Below are positions 31,826 to 42,255 of a stretch of 64,000 bases of DNA, piece by piece. Both the position numbers and the translations under genes were made by a program. Position 1 is the stretch's first letter, and each line of letters opens with the position of its first letter. The notes under the pieces were generated by a model. The model was given only the letters and a program-made list of their open reading frames with translations. It was not told the DNA's origin and did not search any database. This DNA is from Heterodera schachtii (lineage: Eukaryota; Nematoda; Chromadorea; Rhabditida; Heteroderidae): contig SIJG01000115.1 in NCBI GenBank assembly GCA_023374025.1, positions 145,636 to 209,635 of the forward strand. The letters are read 5' to 3'.

Positions 31826-32073
31826 TCATTTGTCAGAAGAAGACGGCCCTTTTGTGATGCTTTGTCCCGTTTCTTCAACCGGTGGCGGAGACAATGGCCT
31901 TAATTAAGCGAGTTTTACTTATTTAAACAAAATCAAGTGCTTTTTTATTGCTCACCCAATGCAATCAATGGCACTAAAGGGCCAAAATACCACACTGTTA
32001 CAATTGTTGTCCAAATTTTCATCTTTCAAATGAACCGCCGCTGTCTCCCCAATAATTTTGCATCGGTTCATTA
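31826..32073 (-). pseudogene. Type I F-box gene fragment (last two exons), cut by a foldback element
   Basis: On the minus strand, the end of exon 4 (32073-31956) and exon 5 (31898-31826) are present with the normal intron between them. The sequence AACAGTGTGGTATTTTGGCC matches the copy at 11310-14094 exactly, and the 3' flank continues to match to about 31515. The fragment ends where the foldback element 32074-32826 begins; no further exon is found beyond it. Confidence 0.7.
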
Positions 32074-32826
32074 TGGTGCTAGGTCGAACCGAAAATAGTC
32101 TCAGTGTGTGCGAACCGAAAATGTCTCAGTAGGGGCGAACCGAAAAATAATCTCAGTGTGGGCGAACCGAAAATAGTCTCAGTGTCAATAAAAATATTTA
32201 AATTTAATTATACAATTTAATTCGGTCACGAAAAATAATAAATTTTAATTAGACAATTATTTAAAAAAATAAATTAAAATAAAAACTTTCTCACACTCGA
32301 TCAAAAAAAAAAATTAAATCCGAACGAAAATTTTAATTTCAAATCTTGAAGCCATCAAATTGATAGAGTAAGCTTACTACTGTAGAGGATTTTTCATTAA
32401 AAAAACAAATCTACTAATTTTCTTCTGAAATTTCATCCAAAATTTTAGTAAATTTAACTTCTTCATTCGTTTAATGCTCCTATAAATTTTACTTCATCAC
32501 TATACTTTTTTTCCCTAATGTTACAATTCAAAAATTATTTGCATTTTTTAATGGTAAGAAAGTTAACATTTATTTTGAGCAGAATCTATGAAGAAAAAAC
32601 ATTGAAGAAAAGTTAAAGCTCTGACTTACATTATTGTTTTATTTTAAAATTTTTAACATTATTATCATATTAAAAAAACATTGCTTTAAAATAATTAAAT
32701 TTAAATATTTTTATTGACACTGAGACTATTTTCGGTTCGCCCACACTGAGATTATTTTTCGGTTCGCCCCTACTGAGACATTTTCGGTTCGCCCACACTG
32801 AGACTATTTTCGGTTCGTCTCACCAC
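32074..32826. mobile_element. Foldback element with CGAACCGAAAATAGTCTCAG subrepeat arms
   Basis: The arms at 32074-32207 and 32695-32826 are near-perfect inverted copies, each with four units of about 25-28 bp (core CGAACCGAAAATAGTCTCAG). Outer ends start TGGTG. The 490-bp interior is AT-rich and non-coding. It terminates an F-box gene fragment. No target duplication was identified. Confidence 0.8.
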
Positions 32827-33600
32827 GACAAAATAGTGATAAAAGTCCAAAATAGTGACGAATAGTGAAATGATTTTCAGTCAAAAACTAAGCAAAAATT
32901 TTTTTTATTCACTGATTGCAGTTGCAAATGAAGTAAATTTACTTTTTTAATAATTTCTTGGCAAATCGTGACATTTTTAAACCAAAAATTTCTTCAAAAA
33001 AAAAAAAATTTGGTGAATGAATTTTTGAGAAAATTTTTCAAAAAAATTTTTAGGTCGATTCTTAGGGGTGTATTTTTTGGTTTTTGACTTTTTTTAATAA
33101 ATTTTACTAAAAATCTCGAAATATGTAGTGAAAAATAGTGACAAAAAGCCAAAAAAGTGAATTTTCACTATTTTAAGTGACAACGCCAAAATAGTGATTT
33201 CTAGTGACGAAAAATGACGTCCAAATGAAAAAATTTTAACGCAGAGATGCGTTTTTTGAGCTCCTTTCTTCAAATCAATTGAGCAAAAAAAAAAAAATTT
33301 TTTTCACTAGAAATCGGTGCCCTAGTGATTGGTTTCGACAAATGCACCTAATTTCTTAGAAAGATTCTCGAATCGTGTGAGAATTTCTGCTAACTAATGT
33401 CGGATTTAAGTGCCAAGATGCAAATCTGCAGGCTTTTTAGCAGAGTTCGAAAATCGCAAATCCCTCTTCAATGTAAAGAAGAGCCGGTGCTCAAAACATT
33501 CATCAATCCCTCCCTTTTCATGGCTATAAAAATGTTCGTTTTTTCGTTTTGTCTCGCATTTAAAAAAAGTAATAAACGTTTCTAACTTAATAATTCTGCA
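32827..33600. other. Intergenic with short GTGACxAAAA motifs
   Basis: Contains loosely repeated AAATAGTGA and TTTTCACTA stretches (32830-33250), similar to sequence around 23020-23130. No gene is supported. Confidence 0.4.
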
Positions 33601-33671
33601 ATTCTTCCTTCCCTTTGTGACGACATCATTCTGAACTCATTTGTCAGCAAATTGTGCTAATTGCCACAAAA

Positions 33672-34896
33672 ATGAACCGACAGTAATTAATTTTTGAAAA
33701 GTCACACAAATTCGTCATTTATTTAACTAAACGTTTTCCCATTTAAGTTGGATTTGTAATGACGTTTGGATGGACATTTTGCCCTGTTTTGACCATGCCC
33801 AACTTGGCCTCAAATTGGCAATTCTTTCGCCACGTTTCAATGCGTTGGTGGACAAACATTTTGATGGCAAACGCGAATTTACAATTTGGAGAACGATCAA
33901 AATTCATCGCAAGGACAACGGATCAGAACCGAAACTTTATGTGTTGTTCGATGACGGATTTGTGCCATTTCCATTGCCCGACCGTCCGCTGCCCAGCAAA
34001 ATTCGTTTTGAATCCCTTCATATTGAGTAATTAAAAATCAGAGCTTTATGGCAATAAAAGCATTCATTCCATTTCCAGGTACATCGATCACTCCGTCATC
34101 GCTTTTCTTCGTTCAAATCACCAAATTTTCGACAAAAGAGGCACCAATTTACGGTTGTCGATTCCTCCTTCATACGCCATGGATGAGCAGCCGATTTGGG
34201 ATATTTTTTGTCGTGAAATTTGGCCAATTTTTCGACAAACATTCGCCATTTACGCTTTACCGGTGCTGATCATTTGGACAATTTGCTTAGTCGCACTTCG
34301 TCGACAATTCTCACCGATCTCAACCAATTGAATTCAATCTATTCATTTGATCTGTTGCCTGACTCGATTGTTGATTTTGATGCAAGGGAACACTGATTGG
34401 GTCAACAATTTCAAGGAGGTGTGGCCATAATTTCGACAAATCACTGATTTTTGTTTTCAAATTGTTTAGCATTTTCTCCGTGCCAATGCCATTTCTTCGG
34501 TCAGCTACCAAATTCATTTTCTTGTTCGTGTGCCGTCAGTGCCAATGATACCATTTGAATTGGAGAACGAATGGACAAAGGAAAAGATGACGCTGACCAA
34601 AGCAAATGAATGGGACAACAGTTGGATAATGAACCGATTCAAAATTATTTGGGAGACCGCGGCGGCTCAGCAGCAGCAGAAGAAAGAGGAAAATTGGGAC
34701 AACAATTGTAACTATGTGTTATTTTGGCTTTTTCATGGCACTAATTGCATTGGGTGAGCAATTAAAAAAAAGGCATTTAATTTTGTTAAATAATTAAAAT
34801 TTCGCTTAATTTAGGCCATTGTCTCCGCCACCGGCGGAAGTGGAAGAAGAACCCGGACAAAGCATCACAAATGGGCCGTCTTCTGCTGACAAATGA
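33672..34896 (+). pseudogene. F-box-like gene, type I, frameshifted with internal deletion
   Basis: Exons by homology: 33672-33682, 33748-34026, 34079-34418, 34470-34753, 34814-34896. The start and F-box exons are intact (MNRHWICNDVWMDILPCFD and LGLKLAILSPRFNALVDKHF). In exon 3 a T is missing in the CCAATTTTTTCG run (near 34227), shifting the frame, and about 110 bp encoding the GPN...KWLHSPRKDG...EDY block are deleted near 34383. Exons 4 and 5 are open with an intact tail. A truncated F-box-only product could still be made, but the copy is most likely dead. Confidence 0.75.
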
Positions 34897-35056
34897 GTGA
34901 CGGACAAAACAACAAAAACAGTGATCAGCCGCAGAAGAAGAAATGAATTAATTAAGAAATGACCGACCGATCATAATTCAAATCAGTGATCAAATGCATT
35001 TTATGAAGAAAAACCTCGCAATTAGGGAAATAAATCGGCAAAAAATCGGTTTACCT

Positions 35057-35420
35057 CAGTTGGGTCGGCACGTTTCGGCGCCAGCATTTTTTGGCTACAG
35101 CTTTTTTCTTTGTCAACCAAATCTAATATTTTTGGTATCAAAAGCTTAGTGTGTTTAGAAGTTTTTTCTAAGCTAATGCTTCACGATTAAACAATTACCA
35201 AAAAAGTTATGCATGAAAATTGCGAAAAAGTCAAAATTTTGAAGTTTTTTCTTAATTAACTTTTCCTAGGCTTGAAAATCTATTCGCTTTTTGTACGGCT
35301 AATAGAGCATGCTAATTGTAAGAAGAGCTTTCGAATGATACCAAAATTGTTGGATTTGTATGCCAAAGAAAAAAATTATAGTGGAAAAACATGCTGGGGC
35401 CCAACCGTGCCGGCCCAACG
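35057..35420. mobile_element. Palindromic MITE with CAGTTGGG ends next to the retrotransposon
   Basis: Ends CAGTTGGGTCGGCACG and CGTGCCGGCCCAACG bound 364 bp of palindromic sequence closely related to 11823-12169. Its right end is only about 55 bp from the first codon of the truncated retrotransposon frame. Confidence 0.75.
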
Positions 35421-35475
35421 TTGAAATGGTCACAAAGCTGGCGAATCTTTAAAAAGCAAAAAATTAGTTTATAAT

Positions 35476-38400
35476 ATGCAATTCAACTGGCTCGAAACCG
35501 TGACAAATCTGAAAAAGATTTTTGGTGAGACGAGGTCGCTCTTCCTCCGCCGTTTCGACTGTTTTCAAATTCGCCAAAGCCAAAATCAAGACCTTTCGAG
35601 TCTTTTGGCACAAATCAACTCATCGTGTGAAAACGCCGAGTTAGATTTGAAGAAAGAAGAGCTAAAGTGCATGATTCTCATCATCTCTTTACGCGACGAA
35701 TTTTCGGATTTGAAACAGCGATGTCTCCAGCGAATGGAAGAAGCCCGAACTAATGGGAAAAGCATCACCCTACAGGAATTGGGCGAAGAATGCAAAAAGT
35801 ACCAAATTTTGAAGGAAAGCACATTGGCACTCAGCACAAAACAATACAACGCCAATGCCATTCGAGCCAAACCTCAACAAGTAAAGGACAAGGCCGACTC
35901 AACAAAGCACCACGCCAAACCAAAAGCGGTTCCAAAACCGTATGAGAGCAACAGCAAATTGCCAACCCGTCCATGCCCATCATGCGGGAACAAAAACCAC
36001 TGGCGCTCCGATTGTTGGCACAAAGATGCCAAATGCCCAAAATGCGGTAAAATCGGCCATCTCGGCAAAGTTTGCCGAAGCAATTCTTCAATTCGCCACA
36101 TCCAAACGGTGAATACAACTGAAAGGCATGCACAAATCAACACAGTCATCATCGACTTAAATTGCATGGAAATCAATGCAGACCATCCAAAATGGTGGAA
36201 AATACCAATCAAAGTGAATGGCTCAGATTATCCAATGCATGTTGATTCCGGCGCACAAATCACATTGTTCACAATCCAAACATGGATTCAAATGGGCAAA
36301 CCGCCTTTGATGTCAGCACTTATTCGCGTCAAAAATTGCAATGACCAGACATTTGCAATTAAAGGACAATTCATGTGCGAAGTGCAATACATGGACCGTC
36401 CACCAATGAAATTGTTGGCATATGTGAGCCCCGAAATTAGCCATAATTTATTGGGCATGCCATGGATTGAAGCTTTGGAGGTGATCCCAAAAGAGATTAT
36501 GTACCCAAATCTTCATCCCAAAAACAATACAATTTCAACGAAAGTTAACCAAATCAAAGACACGGAGACATTAATTTCGGCGCTCAAATCAACACATTCC
36601 GATGTCTTCAGCCCAGAATTAGGTCACTGCACCAAATTCAAGGCCAATCTCATTCTGAAAAACGGTGCAAAGCCTATCTATTGCAAGGCAAGACCAGTTC
36701 CACATGGCGCTTTGGACGACGTAAATGCCGAAATCGATCGTCTACTGCAAATGGAGGCAATCAAGCCCATCGAATTTAGCCACTGGGCCGCGCCAATTCT
36801 GGCAGTTAAAAAGAGGAATGGCAAAACACGCGTGTGTATCGATTTTTCCACTGGATTAAACGACGCACTTGAGCTACACCGCCATCCGCTGCCACGTCCT
36901 GACGACATTTACAATGCAATCGCCGGGTCTAAATATTTCTCGCGCCTCGATTTGCGCGACGCTTATCTGCAATTGGAATTGTCTGATGAGTCTAAAAAGC
37001 TGTGTACAATCAACACACACCGCGGACTCTTACAATGCCAGCGTTTACCATTCGGCGTAAAATCAGCGCCCGCAATTTTTCAAAGTTTGATGGACAAAAT
37101 CATCACACCAATCAATGGCGCATTCGTCTATCTCGATGATGTGATAATCGCCAACACGACACTCGATCAGCACGTCAAAACAATTTCCAAAGTTTTCGAC
37201 AAAATCAAACAATTCGGTCTAAGAATCCAACTGGAAAAGTGCAGTTTTCTTCAAAAAGAAACGGTTTTTCTTGGCCATATTATTTCTGAAAATAGTATAC
37301 GCCCGGACCCATCAAGAGCCGAGGCTATTCGAAAAATGCCAGCGCCACACGATAAGTCGACTCTTCGGTCCTTCCTTGGAGCGCTCACTTATTACGGCAA
37401 ATTCATCAAACAAATGCGCGAAATAAGAAGCCCATTGGATGAATTGCTCAAAAAGGATATGCCGTGGAATTGGGAAAGTGATCAACAAAAATCCTTCGAG
37501 AAAGCTAAAGAAATTATGCTTTCGGATTTATTGCTGACGCATTTCGACCCCAAATTGCCGATCATTGTGGCCGCTGATGCATCAAAAGGAGGAATTGGTG
37601 CCACAATCAGCCATCAATTTCCCGACAAAAGTGAACGTGTCATTGAACACGCATCATGCACTTTCTCGGCTGCTCAACAAAATTACAGCCAAATCGAAAA
37701 GGAGGCTTTAGGATTGGTATTTGCGGTACAAAAATTTCACCGCATGCTCTACGGCAGGAAATTCACTCTTCTGACCGATCACAAGCCCCTACTGGCAATC
37801 TTCGGATCAACAAAAGGCATCCCAATTTATTCAGCCAGCCGACTTCAACGCTGGGCGTTAATTTTGTCAAATTATGAATTCGACATTAAATACGTCAACA
37901 CAAAAGCATTCGGAAATGCCGACGTACTTTCGAGGCTCATCGCTAATTACCCGAGGCCATCGGAAGACATTCTCATCGCAAACATCTGCAATGACACTGA
38001 TTGCTGTGTAAATTTTGTTTTTGAGGCCAAAATAGAGCAACTTCCGATCACCGCCAAAATAATAGCGGAGGAAACAGCAAAAGACGAAATTCTACAACAA
38101 ATCAGTGCCTTTACCAAACAAGGATGGCCACAAAAGCTGAACGACATTCAATTGTCTCCTTTTCTTCCAAAAAAGGCACAAATTTCCGAAATCGAAGGAT
38201 GCCTCGCCTACGGTGAACGAATTATAATTCCTTCGACACTCCGGAACAACATCCTCAAATCATTGCATTTCGCGCATCCCGGCATTGTGCGAATGAAAGC
38301 CATTGCCAGGAACCACGTTTACTGGCCCGGAATTGACTCAGAAATCGAACGAGTGGTGAAACAATGCGAGGAATGTCACTCAGCAGCCAAAAATCCTACA

Positions 38401-39411
38401 AAGGCGAACCTTCAGCCATGGAAAGCAGCAAGCGGAGTTTTTGAGCGAATCCACATTGATTTCGCCGGCCCGTGTGCTGATGGCCAAACATACCTGGTAT
38501 TGGTCGACGCCTACTCAAAATGGCCAGAAGTATGGCAAATGGAAAGAACATCCAGCCAACTCACCATTTCAATGCTCAAATCATTCGTGCATCGGCTCGG
38601 AATTCCCAAAGAAATTGTCTCCGACAACGGAAGCCAATTTCGATCCGCCGAATTTGCACAATTCTGCAAAGAATTCGACATAAAGCACACCTTCACGCCG
38701 CCGTTCCACCCAATGTCGAATGGGGCAGCTGAACGGTTTGTCGACATTTTTAAAAGGTCAATGAAAAAGTGCCGTCAAGAGGGCAAAGATTGGCTTCAAA
38801 AAGTGCTTTTGCCGTATCGCACGACACCAAACACGGCACTCAACGGTCATTCGCCAGACGAACTTTTCCTTGGCCGCCGCATGCGCACAAGAATCGCACT
38901 TGTCCATCCGGAAAAACAAAAGCCCCAACCACCAAATTTGGAAAATTTTCAACAATTCCAAGGGCAGTACATCAAAAAGATGGAAAACCAATTCAACACA
39001 AAACATGGAGCAAAATCAGCCATTTTCCAAAATGAGGAACCAATTTATTTTTGGAATTTGAAATACAATAAAGCCACTTGGCTTCCGGGAAAAATTATTG
39101 AGAAATTGGGCTCCTCTCCGACGTATCGCATTTTGGCACCGACGCTTGGCCGAGCCATTCATCGTCATGCCAACCAAATCAGACGGCGTTACCCAATTGA
39201 ATTGGACGACAATGATCAAGTTGAAGAAAATGATCAGACACAGGCACAAAATCCGCCGCACTCGCCGATCGCGCACAAACCGCAGACGAATCGCCAGCAA
39301 ACGCCCGCCGCTGAGCCCGTGCATTTGCGCCGATCAGGAAGAGCCAGGCAAGCACCACAACGACTGGACATGAATCCGACAAAGCCAAAATACGGCTTAA
39401 TCCGATCTTAA
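35476..39411 (+). CDS. Ty3/gypsy retrotransposon gag-pol polyprotein, single open frame, N-terminus missing
   Basis: One open frame of 1311 codons. Order: partial Gag (about 1-110, LKKIFGETRSLFLRRFDCF), two CCHC zinc knuckles (C167-C180 and C187-C200), aspartic protease (HVDSGA, D257), reverse transcriptase (D492; YLDD 552-555), RNase H (D701, E743, D768), integrase with an HHCC-type zinc region (from about H934) and DD35E catalytic triad (D995, D1050, E1086), and a C-terminal RRSGRARQAPQRLD segment. The RT-RNase H-integrase order is that of Ty3/gypsy; the protein resembles the K02A2.6-like group known from nematodes. The element copies itself through RNA. The first Gag part and everything upstream are absent, and the ATG used here is probably internal. 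The frame has no lesion, so truncation is probably recent. Confidence 0.92.
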   Translation: MQFNWLETVTNLKKIFGETRSLFLRRFDCFQIRQSQNQDLSSLLAQINSSCENAELDLKKEELKCMILIISLRDEFSDLKQRCLQRMEEARTNGKSITLQELGEECKKYQILKESTLALSTKQYNANAIRAKPQQVKDKADSTKHHAKPKAVPKPYESNSKLPTRPCPSCGNKNHWRSDCWHKDAKCPKCGKIGHLGKVCRSNSSIRHIQTVNTTERHAQINTVIIDLNCMEINADHPKWWKIPIKVNGSDYPMHVDSGAQITLFTIQTWIQMGKPPLMSALIRVKNCNDQTFAIKGQFMCEVQYMDRPPMKLLAYVSPEISHNLLGMPWIEALEVIPKEIMYPNLHPKNNTISTKVNQIKDTETLISALKSTHSDVFSPELGHCTKFKANLILKNGAKPIYCKARPVPHGALDDVNAEIDRLLQMEAIKPIEFSHWAAPILAVKKRNGKTRVCIDFSTGLNDALELHRHPLPRPDDIYNAIAGSKYFSRLDLRDAYLQLELSDESKKLCTINTHRGLLQCQRLPFGVKSAPAIFQSLMDKIITPINGAFVYLDDVIIANTTLDQHVKTISKVFDKIKQFGLRIQLEKCSFLQKETVFLGHIISENSIRPDPSRAEAIRKMPAPHDKSTLRSFLGALTYYGKFIKQMREIRSPLDELLKKDMPWNWESDQQKSFEKAKEIMLSDLLLTHFDPKLPIIVAADASKGGIGATISHQFPDKSERVIEHASCTFSAAQQNYSQIEKEALGLVFAVQKFHRMLYGRKFTLLTDHKPLLAIFGSTKGIPIYSASRLQRWALILSNYEFDIKYVNTKAFGNADVLSRLIANYPRPSEDILIANICNDTDCCVNFVFEAKIEQLPITAKIIAEETAKDEILQQISAFTKQGWPQKLNDIQLSPFLPKKAQISEIEGCLAYGERIIIPSTLRNNILKSLHFAHPGIVRMKAIARNHVYWPGIDSEIERVVKQCEECHSAAKNPTKANLQPWKAASGVFERIHIDFAGPCADGQTYLVLVDAYSKWPEVWQMERTSSQLTISMLKSFVHRLGIPKEIVSDNGSQFRSAEFAQFCKEFDIKHTFTPPFHPMSNGAAERFVDIFKRSMKKCRQEGKDWLQKVLLPYRTTPNTALNGHSPDELFLGRRMRTRIALVHPEKQKPQPPNLENFQQFQGQYIKKMENQFNTKHGAKSAIFQNEEPIYFWNLKYNKATWLPGKIIEKLGSSPTYRILAPTLGRAIHRHANQIRRRYPIELDDNDQVEENDQTQAQNPPHSPIAHKPQTNRQQTPAAEPVHLRRSGRARQAPQRLDMNPTKPKYGLIRS

Positions 39412-39436
39412 ATTCCAAATCGAGGGACAATCGACT

Positions 39437-39448
39437 TAAGGAGGGAGG
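39437..39448 (+). promoter_or_regulatory. Polypurine tract of the retrotransposon
   Basis: AAGGAGGGAGG lies directly before the LTR start, the position where plus-strand DNA synthesis is primed in LTR elements. Confidence 0.7.
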
Positions 39449-39743
39449 TGTTGGAAAGGGATCAAAGATCACTCTTCATCATTGTCATCGACTGTTCTCT
39501 CTCCCCCTTTCTCTGTCACACACTATTTCCATTGTCTCTCTCCCTGCCTATCTCTTCCACATTTCTCTGACCCAACGTCTTTATAAGTGTGTCCATTCCC
39601 TCACTTATTGCGCTCCGCTCCATTCATTCGCATTGGACATTTATTTATTATTGTGTTCTCCTTCATCACTGCTCTCCTCCGACATCATCAATTTGTGGAT
39701 TTATTTTTATTTGTGTTTATTAATAAATTGTTGAGACACAACA
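39449..39743 (+). repeat. 3' LTR of the Ty3/gypsy element
   Basis: 295 bp running from TGTTGG to CAACA, the usual TG...CA ends, placed right after the polypurine tract. It contains a TATA-like TTTATAAG at 39579-39586 and an AATAAA near its end (39723). No second copy is found upstream of 35476, so ends, primer-binding site and target duplication cannot be confirmed by comparison. Confidence 0.75.
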
Positions 39744-42255
39744 CTTAATAAAAAATGTTAATTTAAAATTAAGTACTGAAATTAAAATAAAAAATAATCA
39801 AAAAAATCAAACATAATCATCCTTTAAAAAAGAATAAAACCAATAAAAAAGAAAAAATCAATATCAATTTTATTTTAAAAAAATTTAAAAAAATTTTAAT
39901 TTTACAGCTTTTTAAAACAATTTACAAGAAAAATTTGATGTAAATTGTAAAAAAAATAAAAATGGTACAGCCATAAAAATATGCGATTAAAATTATAAAA
40001 ATGCAATACAAGTGGTATAAATTGATTTAATGCTCCATAAAGCACTATTATTTCAATTATCTAATTCTGAAAATAATTTGAAAAACACTCAAAACGAGGA
40101 GCGGCCAAAAATTGACGGTTGAGAGCAAGAAAATGATTATAAAATTATTAAACTTGTTATTTAACCGAAATAATAAAAATTCGTTTATTAAAATGGCGTA
40201 AAAATTTTGAATATATTTAATAAAATGATTTCTTATTATTTAATCCTAACGAATATATGAAATACTTTTAAAGTTAGTTAATTTATTTTTTTATTTTATC
40301 TTAAGAGAAAATAAGTTATAAAACATTAATGAGAAATCATATTTAAGTTATTAATATATTACCGATATTACTCGAAACATGGAAAAAATTAAATATAAAA
40401 TAAATTATTTCTTTTTTAATAATTTTTGAATTTAAAAAACTTGAGTCAAAAAATATAATTTATTAAGCAAGTATCGTAAAAGACTTACATGACATGTGAT
40501 AAAAAAAACCAGCACTTTAATTTTAAGTAAAAAATTTTTCATAATTTTGTATTATATGCTAATTATAATTTAAAACAATATTATTTTAAATGAAACCGAA
40601 CATTCAATTAAATTTCTATTATTAAATGTATGAATTAATTTTATTACCATATAGGTTTAATTCACACTTAAATAAATATTAAAAAACAATTAATTATTTA
40701 CTTTATTATTTTTATTTAAAATTATGAATAATTAAGAGTATATGAATAATTTTAAAATTTTCATTAAATAATTATTTTTTCTTTATTGTTGATTGAATTA
40801 TATTAATATTTTTATTTATATGCAAATTCTAGGGCCATCATATATTATAAGCAACATTTATGCATTGTTTTTCTATTAAATCTTTTATAATTTAGATTTA
40901 TTATTACAAAATAATTGATAAATTAATCCCTGCTTTAATTATCTGTATAATTTCATTTTATAATCGCATAGTAATTAAAAATTATTTTTACATATGATGA
41001 CAACCCCAGGCGAACATTTATTTTAATTTTACAAAAATTTTGTTTAAAATAAATTTTACTAAAATGTGAAAAAAATTTAAAAAAAAGTTGTCAGAGAAAA
41101 TTATAATTTTCTAAAATTTTTATTCTTTAGTTTAGTTTATCTGAATAAGTCGGTTAATTTTATAAGTTTTTTAAAATTGCTTTTAATAACTAATATAAAG
41201 AAATTATTATTTGCTGTAAATTATTTTATTTATAAATTTTAATTTGCTTATCTTATTAAATTATTATTTCAAATCAATGTTTTTTATAATATATATTTAT
41301 GTTGTTTCTTATTTCTTTTGGCTAAGTTATTCATTATTTTGCATAATATTTTTTTTTGGTTAATTTTTTTGAAGAAAATAAATCTATAAATTTGGCTATT
41401 AATAATATTTCCCATTTTTGTAATTCTTATCTTTTGTTGTTTAAATTGAATATATAAGTTACTTTATATTTTCTTGATCTTGGCCAATAAAAGCTACGAT
41501 GCTGTTGTTGCTATTTAGTTAATATTAATTTGCATTTCTACTTTTATGTATTTTGCAGTAAAATAGTTATTATGCATTAAATTATTGGCAATTGGTAAAA
41601 CTTTCCGTAAATAGTTGCTCAAATCTTGTCTTTTGTTACCGTTGAAATTTTGAATGCATAATTTTTTAATGTTCATTAATGTTTTATAATTTAAATTTCA
41701 TTGTGAATTTATAATAATTATTAATATTCATTTTTTCTTTAAATTTTATTTTTTTTCATGTGATGTTTTTAGGCTATCGTTTAATAGTTATTAAAAAAGA
41801 AGAATATGCTATTTATTTTCTTTTATATTATATTAATAAAAAAATATTGATTAGATTTTTTGCAACATATTAAATAATTAATTGGCTAGATTAGAAAATT
41901 CCGCAAAGTTTCATATTTTTAGAAATAAATATATTATTCTCGCCTTTTTATTAGATAAAAATATTGTGTTATGTGTTGGTAGAAATATGTCAATATGTTC
42001 ATTAACTGTTAATTAAAACTACTAATTATTAGCTAAAATAAATTGTAATCTAAAAAATTAAATTCATAAAATTTAAAGTAAATAACTAAAATTTGTTTTT
42101 TTCGATTCATTCATTTAAAATTTATTCTGCAAAATATAGAAAGAAATGTTATCATTGTAATTTTTTTTTTTCATAATTTAAAATAAATTTCTTTATTTCA
42201 CTTTTAACTATCTGCTATATGCATATTCGAAATTAATTGTTTTTAATTACGAAAG
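39744..42255. other. Extremely AT-rich block, no gene recognised
   Basis: The composition changes abruptly at the LTR end. The sequence consists of A/T runs and short words such as ATTAATAAA. No frame of more than about 60 codons, no RNA gene and no repeat unit could be supported. Confidence 0.5.

Noticed and set aside
35586..39472. Minus-strand open frames within the retrotransposon
   Set aside because: Shadow frames of the gag-pol coding sequence.
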